Source of the DNA: Marinobacter vulgaris
GTDB lineage: Bacteria; Pseudomonadota; Gammaproteobacteria; Pseudomonadales; Oleiphilaceae
DNA: 64,000 nt
Assembly: GCF_003344045.1 (NCBI RefSeq)
Contig: NZ_QFWX01000003.1
Location: 558,001-622,000 of the forward strand
Direction: 5' to 3'
Shown here: positions 7,708-19,916 of the stretch, one piece after another
Position numbering within the stretch: the stretch's first letter is position 1
Layout of the letters: each line of letters begins with the position of its first letter
The notes under the pieces: model-generated
The model's database searches: none
The model's input: only the letters and a program-made list of their open reading frames with translations
Told to the model about the DNA's origin: nothing
Program-made: the position numbers and the translations under genes

Positions 7708-9531
7708 ATGACAAAAACGCGGAAAGCCTCATCCCTTATCAGTGCTTTTACTCTCGCTGCCATGGCTCTGCTGCCATGGCAGGCCAGCCTCGCCGAAACA
7801 GCCGCGAAACACGGCATTGCCATGCACGGGGACGCTCAATATCCTGAAGGCTTTCCCCACTTTGACTACGTAAACCCTGATGCCCCCAAAGGCGGCGCCC
7901 TAAGGATGGCCGTCGTGGCCAACGGCTTCGATTCCTTCAACCCCTTTGTGATTCGTGGCGTGGCTGCGGCCGGCATCAACACCTACCTTTACGACACCCT
8001 GATGGAAGCGTCTGCAGATGAACCCTTCTCTGCCTACGGACTGATTGCCGAATCCATCGAAACGCCTGATGACCGAAGTTACGTCATATTCAATCTGCGC
8101 AAAGAGGCACGGTTTCAGGACGGTGAACCGATTACCGCTGAGGATGTAAAATTCTCCTTTGACGTGCTGACCACCCAGGGACACCCTTTTTATCGCAACT
8201 ACTACGCGGACGTGACAGAAGTCACCGTCGAGGGTGAGCGGCGGATCCGTTTCGATTTCGGCGAAACCAACAACCAGGAACTGCCCCTGATCCTTGGCCA
8301 GCTTCCCGTTCTTCCCGGTCATTACTGGGAAGACCGTGAGTTCGGAGACAACGGCCTGACCCCACCGGTAGGCAGTGGCCCCTATCGAATCAAAGACTTT
8401 GAGGCAGGCCGTTCAATAACTTTCGAGCGCGTCAAAGATTACTGGGCCGAGGGTCTTGGCGTACGCAGAGGCCGGTTTAATTTCGATGAAATCCGATACG
8501 ACTACTACTCGGATGACACCGTCGCCCTCGAGTCGTTCCGTGCCGGAAACTTTGATTTCCGGGTCGAATCCTCCGCCAAGAACTGGGCAACCGCTTACAC
8601 CGGTGACCAGTTCGAGTCAGGCAAGGCAAAAACCGAAGCGGTTGAGCATAGCCGCCCTGCGGGAATGCAGGCATTCGCCATGAACACCCGCCGCGACGTA
8701 TTCAGTAACCCCAAGGTGCGCGAAGCCCTTGCTTACGCGTTTGATTTCGAGTGGGCCAACAAGAACCTGTTCTACGGACAATACACCCGTACCAGCAGCT
8801 ACTTCGAAAACAGTGAACTGGCATCGTCTGGCTTACCGGAAGGCCGGGAACTGGAAATTCTGGAGCCCTATCGGGACCAGCTACCGGAAGATGTTTTTTT
8901 CGAAGAATATCAACCGCCGTCTACCGCAGGTGACGGTGGCCTGCGTGAAAACCTCCGCACTGCCCTGACTATGTTGCGGGAAGCCGGGTACAAGGTGGTT
9001 GACGGCACCATGGTGAACAGCGAAACCGGTGAACCGCTGGCGTTCGAGATCCTGATCTATCAGAAGACCTTCGAGCGGGTGGTACTACCGTTCAAGAACA
9101 ACCTGGCACGGTTGGGCATTGATGTTTCGGTCCGTCTCGTGGATACCAACCAGTATATTCAGCGGATTCGCGAATTCGACTACGATATGACCGTCCAGAG
9201 TATCGGGCAATCGGATTCCCCGGGCAATGAACAGCGGGAATACTGGCACTCGTCCACGGTTGATGTGAAGGGATCACGAAACTACATGGGCGTCGACAGT
9301 CCGGTGGTGGATGAACTCGTCAACATGGTGATACAGGCGCCAAGCCGCGAGGAGCTGGTCCACAGGGTGCGCGCTCTGGACCGGGTTTTGCTCCACGGCC
9401 ATTACGTGGTTCCGAACTGGTACCTGCCCAAGGATCGCATCGCCTACTGGACCTTCCTGCAGCGCCCGGACGCTGTACCCAAAAACGGTGTTGATATTGA
9501 CAACTGGTGGGTAAAAAGCACTGACCAATGA
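7708..9531 (+). CDS. yejA: Periplasmic solute-binding protein of a YejABEF-type peptide ABC importer
   Basis: A 607-residue family 5 (SBP_bac_5) extracellular solute-binding protein. It has a cleavable signal peptide (hydrophobic residues 10-27, cleavage probably after QASLA). Family features include HFDYVNPDAPKGG near the N-terminus, FNPFVIRG, FNLRKEARFQDGEPITAEDVKFSFD and GSGPYRIKDFEAG. YejA binds oligopeptides in the periplasm; microcin C uptake is the best studied case in E. coli. It is followed directly by two permeases and a fused ATPase in the same order as yejABEF, which supports the assignment better than the protein alone. Confidence 0.9.
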   Translation: MTKTRKASSLISAFTLAAMALLPWQASLAETAAKHGIAMHGDAQYPEGFPHFDYVNPDAPKGGALRMAVVANGFDSFNPFVIRGVAAAGINTYLYDTLMEASADEPFSAYGLIAESIETPDDRSYVIFNLRKEARFQDGEPITAEDVKFSFDVLTTQGHPFYRNYYADVTEVTVEGERRIRFDFGETNNQELPLILGQLPVLPGHYWEDREFGDNGLTPPVGSGPYRIKDFEAGRSITFERVKDYWAEGLGVRRGRFNFDEIRYDYYSDDTVALESFRAGNFDFRVESSAKNWATAYTGDQFESGKAKTEAVEHSRPAGMQAFAMNTRRDVFSNPKVREALAYAFDFEWANKNLFYGQYTRTSSYFENSELASSGLPEGRELEILEPYRDQLPEDVFFEEYQPPSTAGDGGLRENLRTALTMLREAGYKVVDGTMVNSETGEPLAFEILIYQKTFERVVLPFKNNLARLGIDVSVRLVDTNQYIQRIREFDYDMTVQSIGQSDSPGNEQREYWHSSTVDVKGSRNYMGVDSPVVDELVNMVIQAPSREELVHRVRALDRVLLHGHYVVPNWYLPKDRIAYWTFLQRPDAVPKNGVDIDNWWVKSTDQ

Positions 9532-9569
9532 CGCAGAACTCTGAAATATCGCTGACGGAGCTCCGCTGA

Positions 9570-10655
9570 ATGGGCAGTTATATCCTCAGGCGCCTGGCGC
9601 TTATTATCCCCACCCTGCTCGGAATCATGCTGCTCAATTTCGTGATCGTTCAGGCCGCGCCCGGTGGCCCTGTGGAGCAGCTGATTGCCGAAACCGAAGG
9701 GCATGGCGGCGGCGCCCTCGCCAGGGCCAGTGGCGGCGGTTCCGGCGGCGAAGTCAGTTCTTCCAGCGGCGACAGTCGCGGCTCCCGTGGCCTACCTGAA
9801 GAACTACTCCGTGAAATTGAAGTCATGTATGGCTTCGATAAACCACCCCACGAGCGCTTCCTGAAAATGCTGGGCGATTACGCCACTTTTGATTTCGGAG
9901 AGTCGTTCTTCCGTGACCGCTCGGTGATCGAGTTGATACTGGACAAGATGCCGGTGTCGATATCACTGGGACTGTGGTCCACCCTGATTATCTATCTCAT
10001 TTCCATTCCCCTCGGTGTCCGCAAGGCGGTTACCGACGGTTCCCGCTTCGACGTCTGGAGCAGTTCCGTCATTGTCGTGGGCTACGCGATTCCCGGCTTT
10101 CTGTTTGCGATATTGCTGATTGTTCTGTTTGCCGGTGGCAGTTACCTGGACTGGTTTCCATTACGGGGACTAACCTCGTCCAATTTCGACGAACTGAACT
10201 GGTATCAGAAAATCGGTGATTATTTCTGGCACCTGGCGCTGCCTGTAACCGCCAATGTGATCGGCGGTTTTGCCACCCTTACGCTGCTGACCAAGAATTC
10301 TTTCCTTGATGAAATCAGCAAGCAATACGTGGTAACGGCAAGAGCGAAAGGCCTGGAAGAGAAGCAGGTGCTATACGGGCACGTGTTCCGCAACGCCATG
10401 CTGATTGTTATCGCCAGCCTTCCCGGCGTGTTGGTGTCCCTGTTCTTTACCGGTTCGTTACTGATAGAAGTGATCTTTTCCCTCGACGGACTCGGGCTGC
10501 TCGGCTTTGAGGCCGCCTTAAACCGGGATTACCCGGTGATCTTCGGCACACTCTTTATCTTCACACTCATGGGGCTGGTGCTGAAACTGGTCAGCGATAT
10601 TACCTATGTGCTGGTTGATCCCCGCATTGATTTTGAAAGCCGGGAGGGTTCATGA
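9570..10655 (+). CDS. yejB: ABC importer permease YejB
   Basis: A 361-residue inner-membrane permease with the binding-protein-dependent transport (BPD_transp_1) fold. An N-terminal TM helix (residues 7-28) is followed by a Gly/Ser-rich low-complexity stretch (about 45-75) before [20 protein letters not shown], then five TM segments. The ATPase-contacting loop is visible as [23 protein letters not shown]. The GGAG ribosome site lies about 9 bases before the ATG. It overlaps yejE by four bases (ATGA). Confidence 0.93.
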   Translation: MGSYILRRLALIIPTLLGIMLLNFVIVQAAPGGPVEQLIAETEGHGGGALARASGGGSGGEVSSSSGDSRGSRGLPEELLREIEVMYGFDKPPHERFLKMLGDYATFDFGESFFRDRSVIELILDKMPVSISLGLWSTLIIYLISIPLGVRKAVTDGSRFDVWSSSVIVVGYAIPGFLFAILLIVLFAGGSYLDWFPLRGLTSSNFDELNWYQKIGDYFWHLALPVTANVIGGFATLTLLTKNSFLDEISKQYVVTARAKGLEEKQVLYGHVFRNAMLIVIASLPGVLVSLFFTGSLLIEVIFSLDGLGLLGFEAALNRDYPVIFGTLFIFTLMGLVLKLVSDITYVLVDPRIDFESREGS

Positions 10656-11680
10656 GCCCGGTAAAGCTCACCCCAATCCAGCAGCGGCGGCTGGCCAACT
10701 TTCGCAAAAACCGTCGTGGTTTCTGGTCCCTCTGGATATTCCTGTTTCTGTTCGGACTGTCCCTGATTGCCGAGGTCATCGCCAACGACGTGCCGCTGGT
10801 CGCCTACTATGAGGGGGACCTCTATTTCCCGGTGGTCCAGAGTGTTCCTGAAGAGACTTTCGGTGGCTTTCTGCCCACAGAAGCAGACTACCGGGATTCT
10901 TTTATTGCCAATGAGATCGAAGCCAACGGATGGATGATATGGCCGCCGATACGCTTCAGCTACAACACAATCAACTACGACCTCGAAGTTCCCTCACCGG
11001 CGCCACCCAGTGCCGAGAACTGGATAGGTACTGACGATCAGGGTCGGGATGTTGCCGCCAGGGTCATCTACGGATTCCGGATTTCAGTCCTGTTCGGGCT
11101 GATTCTTACCATACTCAGCTGCATCGTCGGGGTCGTTGTCGGTGCTATCCAGGGTTTCTATGGCGGCAAGATCGACCTGGTCGGGCAGCGATTCATCGAG
11201 GTATGGTCCGGCCTTCCGGTGCTGTATCTGCTGATCATTCTTTCCAGTATCGTGCAGCCCAACTTCTGGTGGCTGCTGGGTATCATGTTGCTGTTCAGCT
11301 GGATGGGGCTGGTGGATGTGGTGCGTGCGGAGTTCCTCCGTGCCCGCAACTTCGAATACGTCAAAGCCGCAAGGGCCCTGGGGCTGGGGAACCGCAAGAT
11401 CATGTTCCGACACATTCTGCCCAACGCCATGGTGGCCACCCTGACCTTTCTGCCGTTTATCCTGACCGGCGCCATCACTGGTCTGACGTCCCTGGATTTC
11501 CTCGGTTTCGGGCTGCCCTCGGGCTCCCCCTCCCTTGGTGAGCTGATCGCCCAGGGCAAGTCCAACCTCCACGCGCCCTGGCTTGGCATCTCGGCATTCG
11601 TATCCCTGTCCATCATGCTGACGTTGCTGGTCTTTGTCGGCGAAGCGGTGCGCGATGCCTTCGACCCGAGAAAAAACTGA
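10652..11680 (+). CDS. yejE: ABC importer permease YejE
   Basis: A 342-residue second permease of the peptide importer. One N-terminal TM helix (about residues 27-45) precedes a long periplasmic segment containing [19 protein letters not shown], which is typical of DppC/OppC/YejE permeases, and then five TM helices. The EAA-type loop reads [24 protein letters not shown]. Its start overlaps the yejB stop and its stop lies one base before the yejF start, so the three are translated from one message. Confidence 0.93.
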   Translation: MSPVKLTPIQQRRLANFRKNRRGFWSLWIFLFLFGLSLIAEVIANDVPLVAYYEGDLYFPVVQSVPEETFGGFLPTEADYRDSFIANEIEANGWMIWPPIRFSYNTINYDLEVPSPAPPSAENWIGTDDQGRDVAARVIYGFRISVLFGLILTILSCIVGVVVGAIQGFYGGKIDLVGQRFIEVWSGLPVLYLLIILSSIVQPNFWWLLGIMLLFSWMGLVDVVRAEFLRARNFEYVKAARALGLGNRKIMFRHILPNAMVATLTFLPFILTGAITGLTSLDFLGFGLPSGSPSLGELIAQGKSNLHAPWLGISAFVSLSIMLTLLVFVGEAVRDAFDPRKN

Positions 11681-11681
11681 T

Positions 11682-13271
11682 ATGTCTGCGCTGCTGGAAA
11701 TCAAAGATCTGTCGATTTCGTTTGACGCGAGCATTCACGCTGTCCAGCAGCTGTCACTCAGGATTGGCCGCGGAGAGACCGTGGCCCTGGTTGGCGAAAG
11801 CGGATCCGGCAAGTCCGTGTCTGCGCTCTCGGTGCTGCGGCTGCTTGATGAGCGCCATGCCAGCTACCCCACCGGCGAAATCCTGTTCCAGGGCGAAGAC
11901 ATGCTGAAAATCAGCCAGAAGCGCCTGCGGCAGATACGCGGCCGGCAGATCAGCATGATCTTCCAGGAGCCGATGACATCGCTCAACCCCCTTCATACAG
12001 TTGAGAAGCAGATCAGTGAAACCCTGGCTCTGCATAAAGGCATGCGCGGCCCCCAGGCCTGCGCGCGGTGTATCGAGCTGCTGGAACTCGTCGGCATTCC
12101 ATCACCGCAAGAGCGCCTGAACAGCTACCCGCACCAGCTATCCGGCGGCCAGAAGCAACGGGTGATGATAGCCATGGCTCTGGCCAATGAGCCTGACTTG
12201 CTGATCGCAGACGAGCCAACAACCGCACTGGACGTCACTGTGCAGAAACAGGTCCTTGAGTTGCTTAAAGACCTGCAGCACAAGTTGGGCATGGCCATTC
12301 TGCTGATTACCCATGACCTGTCCATCGTCCGTCGCTACGCCGACCATGTGGTGGTCATGGAACGGGGCCTGCTGGTGGAGGAAGCGGCGACAACAACCCT
12401 GTTTGAAGATCCCCAGCATCCCTATACCCGCCGCCTGCTCGATGCCGAACCGCCGGCCTCGCCTTCTGGCGCCATGGTGAACAACCTGCCGCTGCTGGAT
12501 GTCGACAATCTGGATGTTCGCTTTATTACCCGTAAGAGTTTGCTTGGCAAGCCTAAAGCCTGGTTCCAGGCCGTCGATAAAGTCAGTTTTTCCCTGAACC
12601 AGGGTGAGACGCTGGGCATCGTGGGTGAAAGCGGCAGCGGCAAGACCACCATCGGCCATGCGCTGCTGAAACTGACCGGCAGCACCGGCAGCATACGGCT
12701 CACCGGCCACGAACTGGCCCATCTGGACCAGAAGGAATTCCGCCCCTGGCGCAAACGAATCCAGATCGTATTCCAGGACCCCTTCGGCAGTCTTAGCCCT
12801 CGCATGTCAGTTGCCGAGATTGTCCGGGAAGGTCTTGAGATACATGTGCCGGCAACCCCGGAGGAACAGGACCGGCAAGTTATCCGGGCACTGACCGATG
12901 TGGGCCTGGACCCGGATGCCCGGCATCGCTACCCTCACGAATTCTCTGGCGGTCAGAGGCAGCGGATTGCCATCGCCCGCGCCCTGGTTCTGCAACCGGA
13001 ACTGATCATTCTGGATGAACCCACCTCGGCCCTTGATCGCACGGTCCAGAAACAGGTGATTACCCTGCTGAGAGAACTGCAGGATAAATATAGTCTAAGC
13101 TATGTGTTTATCAGCCACGATCTGGCCGTCGTCAGAGCCCTCAGCCACAAACTGCTGGTGCTCAAAAATGGCCGCGTGGTGGAATACGGAGAAGCTTCCG
13201 GAATTTTCAACACACCAAAACATGAGTACACCCGTGAACTGCTGGGGGCGGCGCTGTTCTACGCACGGTAA
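11682..13271 (+). CDS. yejF: ABC importer ATPase YejF, two fused nucleotide-binding domains
   Basis: A 529-residue protein with two ABC ATPase domains, the same length as E. coli YejF. Domain 1 has Walker A GESGSGKS, signature LSGGQKQR and Walker [13 protein letters not shown]; domain 2 has [17 protein letters not shown] and [12 protein letters not shown]. Both have the H-loop ([15 protein letters not shown]). The start [10 protein letters not shown] lies one base after the yejE stop and fits the family better than an upstream in-frame ATG inside yejE. The ribosome site is weak, consistent with coupling to yejE. Confidence 0.95.
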   Translation: MSALLEIKDLSISFDASIHAVQQLSLRIGRGETVALVGESGSGKSVSALSVLRLLDERHASYPTGEILFQGEDMLKISQKRLRQIRGRQISMIFQEPMTSLNPLHTVEKQISETLALHKGMRGPQACARCIELLELVGIPSPQERLNSYPHQLSGGQKQRVMIAMALANEPDLLIADEPTTALDVTVQKQVLELLKDLQHKLGMAILLITHDLSIVRRYADHVVVMERGLLVEEAATTTLFEDPQHPYTRRLLDAEPPASPSGAMVNNLPLLDVDNLDVRFITRKSLLGKPKAWFQAVDKVSFSLNQGETLGIVGESGSGKTTIGHALLKLTGSTGSIRLTGHELAHLDQKEFRPWRKRIQIVFQDPFGSLSPRMSVAEIVREGLEIHVPATPEEQDRQVIRALTDVGLDPDARHRYPHEFSGGQRQRIAIARALVLQPELIILDEPTSALDRTVQKQVITLLRELQDKYSLSYVFISHDLAVVRALSHKLLVLKNGRVVEYGEASGIFNTPKHEYTRELLGAALFYAR

Positions 13272-13374
13272 AACTAACTGACAGCCCGCGCACGACACTA
13301 CGACCAATTGAGCGTTACCCGCACCGTTACGGTTCATGGATAATGCCTTAAACTGAAACACAGGGAGAATCGTT

Positions 13375-14160
13375 ATGGGATTACTCAGTGGCAAGAAAGC
13401 ACTGATAGTCGGCGTTGCAAGCAAGCACTCCATTGCCTATGGCATTGCAGAAGCCTTTGCCAGAGAGGGCGCAGAACTGGCTTTCACCTACCAGAATGAA
13501 AAGCTCAAGTCCCGGGTGGAAAAATTTGCCGAAGGCTGGGGCAGCTCACTGATCTTCCCCTGTGATGTCGCCAGTGATGAAGAAATCGAGGCCGTGTTCA
13601 CGGAACTGGGCAAACACTGGGACGATATCGATGTGATCGTCCATTCTGTCGGCTACGCCCCGGCAAACGAGCTGGACGGCAATTACGTTGACGTTACTAC
13701 CCGTGAAGGCTTCCGCATGGCCCACGACATCAGCTCCTACAGCTTTGTGGCACTTGCCAAGGCCGGACGCAAGATGCTGCATGAAAACAGCTCTCTGCTG
13801 ACCCTGAGCTATCTGGGTGCGGAAAAAGTATTGCAGAACTACAACGTGATGGGGCTTGCCAAAGCGTCACTGGAGGCCAACGTGCGCTATATGGCCGGCA
13901 GCCTGGGACGTGACGGCATTCGGGTAAACGCCATCTCCGCGGGACCCATCCGGACCCTGGCCGCCTCCGGTATCAAAAGCTTCCGCAAGATGCTTGCGGA
14001 GAACGCCCGCAGAGCACCCCTGCGCCGCAATGTGACCACCGACGAAGTCGGAAATGCCGCCGCTTTCATGTGCTCCGACATGGCCAGCGGTATTACCGGC
14101 GAGATCATGTACGTGGACGCCGGCTTCAACATTACGGGCATGGGCGAGCTGGAAGACTGA
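13375..14160 (+). CDS. fabI: Enoyl-[acyl-carrier-protein] reductase (NADH), FabI
   Basis: A 261-residue FabI of the short-chain dehydrogenase fold. It performs the last reduction of each fatty acid elongation cycle and is the target of triclosan. The cofactor motif is [13 protein letters not shown] (residues 13-25), and the catalytic residues Tyr146, Tyr156 and Lys163 are in [19 protein letters not shown] at the same numbers as in E. coli. GGAG lies 7 bases before the ATG. It has about 100 bases of its own upstream spacer and may have its own promoter, although it follows the yej genes on the same strand. Confidence 0.97.
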   Translation: MGLLSGKKALIVGVASKHSIAYGIAEAFAREGAELAFTYQNEKLKSRVEKFAEGWGSSLIFPCDVASDEEIEAVFTELGKHWDDIDVIVHSVGYAPANELDGNYVDVTTREGFRMAHDISSYSFVALAKAGRKMLHENSSLLTLSYLGAEKVLQNYNVMGLAKASLEANVRYMAGSLGRDGIRVNAISAGPIRTLAASGIKSFRKMLAENARRAPLRRNVTTDEVGNAAAFMCSDMASGITGEIMYVDAGFNITGMGELED

Positions 14161-14174
14161 TAGCGCCTGTAGAT

Positions 14175-14200
14175 TTCCGGTGGGGCGCTCCCCGCCGGAA
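14175..14200. other. Hairpin between convergent fabI and PilZ gene
   Basis: TTCCGGTGGGG and CCCCGCCGGAA pair (one G-T pair) around a CGCT loop. It sits 14 bases after the fabI stop and before the stop of the convergent PilZ gene. There is no T-tract, so it may be a transcript-end stabiliser rather than a classical intrinsic terminator. Confidence 0.5.
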
Positions 14201-14207
14201 CGCCCCG

Positions 14208-14618
14208 TTAGCCCTCCGACATTGCCCTGGCAACCGCTTCCACCCACTCCAGGTACGCGGTCTCGTCCGACTCCAGAATCTGTAGTCCAACGAGCCAGCT
14301 ACCGGCATCTGCCGGGCGACACCATACCACTTCCACCATTAACCGGAACGGTTCGGAAACTTCGTCCAGGCTCACCCAGGCTGGCAGTATCGCCCCTTTC
14401 GTGAACGGCTCCGGGGTAGCAATGCGGATTCCCTTTGCGGACAGATCACTGGTTCGCGAAACCAGCGCGCGTTCTGCACTGTCGCCGGCATCCCCCGGCG
14501 CGGGGGACTCCAGCTCCAGGGTTACCTTTGCGCTCGCTGTCAGGCGATATTCAGTACGGTTATCCCCGGACTCCGGGGAATCGTCATAGTCGCCAAAGCT
14601 GTAATCAATTTCGCTCAT
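14208..14618 (-). CDS. PilZ-domain protein (probable cyclic-di-GMP binder)
   Basis: A 136-residue protein with one PilZ domain. Residues RTEYR (about 21-25) match the RxxxR motif and DLSAKGIRI matches the D/NxSxxG motif, the two loops that hold cyclic-di-GMP in PilZ proteins. A strand-rich core follows (LMVEVVWCRPADAGSWLVGLQIL). It has an AGGTGG ribosome site and lies 29 bases downstream of the DUF1631 gene, so the two are probably co-transcribed. What it controls cannot be read from the sequence. Confidence 0.85.
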   Translation of the reverse strand: MSEIDYSFGDYDDSPESGDNRTEYRLTASAKVTLELESPAPGDAGDSAERALVSRTSDLSAKGIRIATPEPFTKGAILPAWVSLDEVSEPFRLMVEVVWCRPADAGSWLVGLQILESDETAYLEWVEAVARAMSEG

Positions 14619-14647
14619 GATCCACCTGAAGTCACCGGTTGAGGGGG

Positions 14648-16471
14648 TCAGTTCCGACCTACCCGGATGCGCCCTACAACCCTGGACAGGGTATCGTCGA
14701 ATTCTGCAGACAAGCCCAGCACACGAATGTGGCCGGCTACAATCTCATCAACCAGTTGGTCCACCAGAAACTCACTGCGGTTAAGGCCTAACCGGTCCAC
14801 GAACACCAGCTTCTTCGAGGCGTTAATTCTCACCGCCAGTTTGAGGCGAACCGGGGGCTGACCCTCGCCGGTACTTTCTTCCACAATCCAGCCACCAAGT
14901 TTGATGCTGTCGACAAGCTCCCGTGCCGCTGCTTCTTTCTCGCGCAACAGACGGTCCTGTTCAGCCTCTTCATCGGCGAGTTGCTGCGCCGCTGCTGCCT
15001 GCTGGCGGCGAGCCAGTTCCTGCTGCCTGGCGGCCTGCTCTTGCTGGCGCCGCTGTTCTGCCTCTTCTTTCTCTCGCCGCAATGCCTCGGCCCGGGCCTT
15101 TGCTTCTTTTGCTGCCTGCTCGCGTTGAAGTTTCTGGCGTTCAAGCACCACCGACAGCGAGGTAATGGTTTCCGCCAGTACCTCGCCAAAAGGCTTGAGT
15201 GGCGGCAGCAGCCGCAGTGTGCCCCGGTCAAACGACTCGACAAATCGCGACCAGGGCAGCAGCCCGAGCTTGACGCCCGCACCGTTGGTCCAGAGCACTT
15301 CACAGGTCTCCGGCAATAGCGCAAAAAAGAATCGGCGCTGCTCACTGTTACCTTCGCCTTCCACAAACCACCTGCCCGTCATGAGCGCAACCTCTTTTTC
15401 CGCGGGAGCAGAAAAGGTGAGCCACGACGAATCCCATGAAAAACGATCGTCCGCGGGCAGTGCGGGCACCAGATCCGGTATTTCTCCCCTAAGACGGGCG
15501 ACCATTACGGCTTGAACACCCTCCAGGGCTTCCTCGCCCAACGGCTTGTCCAGCACCCGGTTCCAGACATCGGTTATACGGTCACCAATCTGCTCACCAA
15601 CGGTATAGAGACGGTTGCGATCCTGATCCGAGAGGCCGGGGTCGCCAATCCACACAAGCCATTCCAGGAGTTTTCCGGCATGGCGCCAGTTCTCGCCCTC
15701 GGTGCCCTCCTCCCAGACGATCTGCTTCAGCAGTCTGAACCAGTGGTCGAAAATGAAACCCACAACCGCCTGTGGCAATTGACGATTCTGCAAGGCCCGT
15801 CCCACAAGAGCACGTGCGGTCTGTTCCGCGCGCCGTTGTCTGGCAGCACCCTGCTCGGTTACCAGCAGGCGATGGCGCAATCGCTCATTCTGCTGCTCGC
15901 GCCTGGCAGCGTCGTCTTCCCAGTGACGGCAGAACGCAAGTACCGGCTCGATATCGCCTGAATCAAAACTGCCGGAAACTGCAATAACCAGGGCATCGAG
16001 CTGGTCCAGGATCACCTTGGCCGAGCGTCCGCCCGACGCACTCCAGCCCCGACAGTCCTGCAGGCTGTCCAGCCACTGAATAAGGGTTTCATGGAGTGCG
16101 CCTGCGCCTTCAAGGTTCATGCGCCAGGCAAAAAAGAACCGCAGGCGCGCGATGCGACGTGCCAGTTCGGGATGCAGACCACTGGTTTTGAGGAACACGC
16201 CCATAATGCGGTCAGCGATATAGGCAGAGTTGATCTGCTGGACCGACCAGTTCAGGGAAACGGAACGAATTAGCCGGGTAACCGTTTCGTCCCTCTGCTC
16301 CATCCAGCATGACAGAAGCAGGGGCCGCCAATCGCTGGCGGCGTCCGCTGGCAGTCGCCCGGCCGGGTATGGAAGATCGGGTACGCGAATGCCGGAGAGC
16401 ACATCGGCCATCTTCTTCGCAACCTGCTTTCGGGGCAGGACTTTGCGCTTGTTCTGCGTGCTCTGCTGCAT
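14648..16471 (-). CDS. DUF1631-family protein
   Basis: A 607-residue protein that I place in the DUF1631 family. The N-terminal two thirds is helical and Trp-rich. A strand-rich region at about 350-400 (FSWDSSWLTFSAPAEKEVAL, RRFFFALLPETCEVLWTNGAG) resembles the PilZ-like module seen in this family. Then comes a long charged Gln/Glu/Ala/Arg coiled coil (about 440-520) and a second small strand-rich module ending KLVFVDRLGLNRSEFLVDQL. No signal peptide and no catalytic motif are seen. The function is unknown. It is encoded upstream of, and apparently with, a stand-alone PilZ protein. Confidence 0.7.
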   Translation of the reverse strand: MQQSTQNKRKVLPRKQVAKKMADVLSGIRVPDLPYPAGRLPADAASDWRPLLLSCWMEQRDETVTRLIRSVSLNWSVQQINSAYIADRIMGVFLKTSGLHPELARRIARLRFFFAWRMNLEGAGALHETLIQWLDSLQDCRGWSASGGRSAKVILDQLDALVIAVSGSFDSGDIEPVLAFCRHWEDDAARREQQNERLRHRLLVTEQGAARQRRAEQTARALVGRALQNRQLPQAVVGFIFDHWFRLLKQIVWEEGTEGENWRHAGKLLEWLVWIGDPGLSDQDRNRLYTVGEQIGDRITDVWNRVLDKPLGEEALEGVQAVMVARLRGEIPDLVPALPADDRFSWDSSWLTFSAPAEKEVALMTGRWFVEGEGNSEQRRFFFALLPETCEVLWTNGAGVKLGLLPWSRFVESFDRGTLRLLPPLKPFGEVLAETITSLSVVLERQKLQREQAAKEAKARAEALRREKEEAEQRRQQEQAARQQELARRQQAAAAQQLADEEAEQDRLLREKEAAARELVDSIKLGGWIVEESTGEGQPPVRLKLAVRINASKKLVFVDRLGLNRSEFLVDQLVDEIVAGHIRVLGLSAEFDDTLSRVVGRIRVGRN

Positions 16472-16537
16472 CCGTTCCCCGCGCGTCAGAAGCGTTGAAA
16501 AGGTTTATTAAATGACGCAGTATAACCAACTCGCCGG

Positions 16538-16556
16538 GGTTTACTGCAACTAAACC
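16538..16556. promoter_or_regulatory. Dyad GGTTTA-N7-TAAACC upstream of DAHP synthase
   Basis: A perfect 6-bp inverted repeat about 40 bases before the DAHP synthase start, in the divergent spacer with the DUF1631 gene. It could be an operator, but it does not match the TyrR box, and I cannot name a regulator. Confidence 0.3.
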
Positions 16557-16595
16557 GAGGCCGGTCATGTTTCATGCGACGGGGAAATCAACAGA

Positions 16596-17669
16596 ATGTC
16601 GGGCACCAAACTAGAGAATCTGAATGTGGCGAGTCAGGAACCATTGATCACGCCTGAAGCGCTGAAGCAGGAACTGCCGCTTTCCGGAAAAGCCGCGGAA
16701 ACCGTGGAAAACGGCCGCCAGGCTATCTATGACATTATGGATGGCAAGGATCACCGCCTGTTTGTGGTGGTAGGCCCCTGTTCCATTCACGACGTCGAGG
16801 CAGCCCGTGAATACGCTGCCAAGCTCAGAAAACTGGCGGACGAAGTCAGCGATACCCTGCTGATTGTCATGCGGGTGTATTTCGAGAAGCCTCGTACCAC
16901 CGTGGGCTGGAAAGGCCTGATCAACGATCCGCATCTGAATGATACCTTTGACATCGAACAGGGTCTTCATATTGGCCGCCGCCTGCTTCTGGACATCTCC
17001 GAACTCGGTCTGCCGACAGCGACCGAAGCCCTTGACCCGATCTCGCCGCAGTACCTTCAGGACACCATTTCCTGGTCTGCCATCGGTGCCCGTACCACCG
17101 AATCCCAGACCCACCGGGAGATGAGCAGTGGTCTGTCCATGGCCATCGGCTTCAAGAACGGCACCGATGGCAGCCTGGATGTTGCCGTTAACGCCATGAG
17201 ATCCGTATCCCACCCCCACAGCTTTCTGGGTATCGACCAGCAGGGAAAGGTGGCGATTATCCGTACCCGTGGCAACAACTATGGTCACGTGGTCCTGCGT
17301 GGCGGCGGCGGCAAGCCCAATTACGATTCCGTAAGCGTAGCGCTCTGCGAACAGGCGCTGGAAAAGGCCAAACTGCGCCCATCCATCATGGTGGATTGCA
17401 GCCACGCCAACTCCAGTAAGGACCCGGGCATTCAGCCACTGGTCATCCAGGACGTTACCCACCAGATTCTGGAGGGCAACCAGTCAATCCAGAGCCTGAT
17501 GGTGGAAAGCAACTTGAACTGGGGCAACCAGTCAATTCCGGAAAACCTGGCGGATCTCAAGTACGGCGTGTCGGTAACCGACGCCTGTATCGACTGGGAG
17601 ACCACCGAGAAAGCCCTGCGGGATATGCGTAACAAGCTCAAGGATGTGCTGCCAAAGCGTCGCGGCTGA
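16596..17669 (+). CDS. 3-deoxy-7-phosphoheptulonate (DAHP) synthase, class I
   Basis: A 357-residue class I (AroF/AroG/AroH type) DAHP synthase, which joins phosphoenolpyruvate and erythrose 4-phosphate in the first step of the shikimate pathway. Characteristic stretches are VVGPCSIHD (about residues 58-66), RVYFEKPRTTVGWKGLINDP, GARTTESQTHRE, KNGTDG and MVDCSHANSSKDP, which supply substrate and metal ligands. Which aromatic amino acid inhibits it cannot be safely read, so no aroF/G/H symbol is given. It is monocistronic, divergent from the DUF1631 gene and convergent with cobA. The product leads to chorismate, which AroC makes in this same window. Confidence 0.95.
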   Translation: MSGTKLENLNVASQEPLITPEALKQELPLSGKAAETVENGRQAIYDIMDGKDHRLFVVVGPCSIHDVEAAREYAAKLRKLADEVSDTLLIVMRVYFEKPRTTVGWKGLINDPHLNDTFDIEQGLHIGRRLLLDISELGLPTATEALDPISPQYLQDTISWSAIGARTTESQTHREMSSGLSMAIGFKNGTDGSLDVAVNAMRSVSHPHSFLGIDQQGKVAIIRTRGNNYGHVVLRGGGGKPNYDSVSVALCEQALEKAKLRPSIMVDCSHANSSKDPGIQPLVIQDVTHQILEGNQSIQSLMVESNLNWGNQSIPENLADLKYGVSVTDACIDWETTEKALRDMRNKLKDVLPKRRG

Positions 17670-17693
17670 TTGATGACAGCGGCGGCTGGGGTC

Positions 17694-19825
<2,132 letters not shown>

Positions 19826-19862
19826 TCAGAGGTAAGTTGACAGTTTTCACGATTGATTGGGC

Positions 19863-19868
19863 ATTATA
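19863..19868 (-). promoter_or_regulatory. Perfect -10 box (TATAAT) upstream of serS
   Basis: On the minus strand the serS-rarA spacer carries an exact TATAAT, 58 bases before the serS ATG. The matching -35 is poor (around TGTAGC), so this is a likely but unproven serS promoter inside the long ftsK-to-cobA gene run. Confidence 0.45.
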
Positions 19869-19916
19869 CCCGCGACGATAGCTGTGGCTACAGCAGGCAC
19901 GGCCAGGCGGCCATTT

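Noticed and set aside
14175..14200. Classical intrinsic terminator after fabI
   Set aside because: The stem is good but no T-run follows on either strand; listed only as a hairpin.
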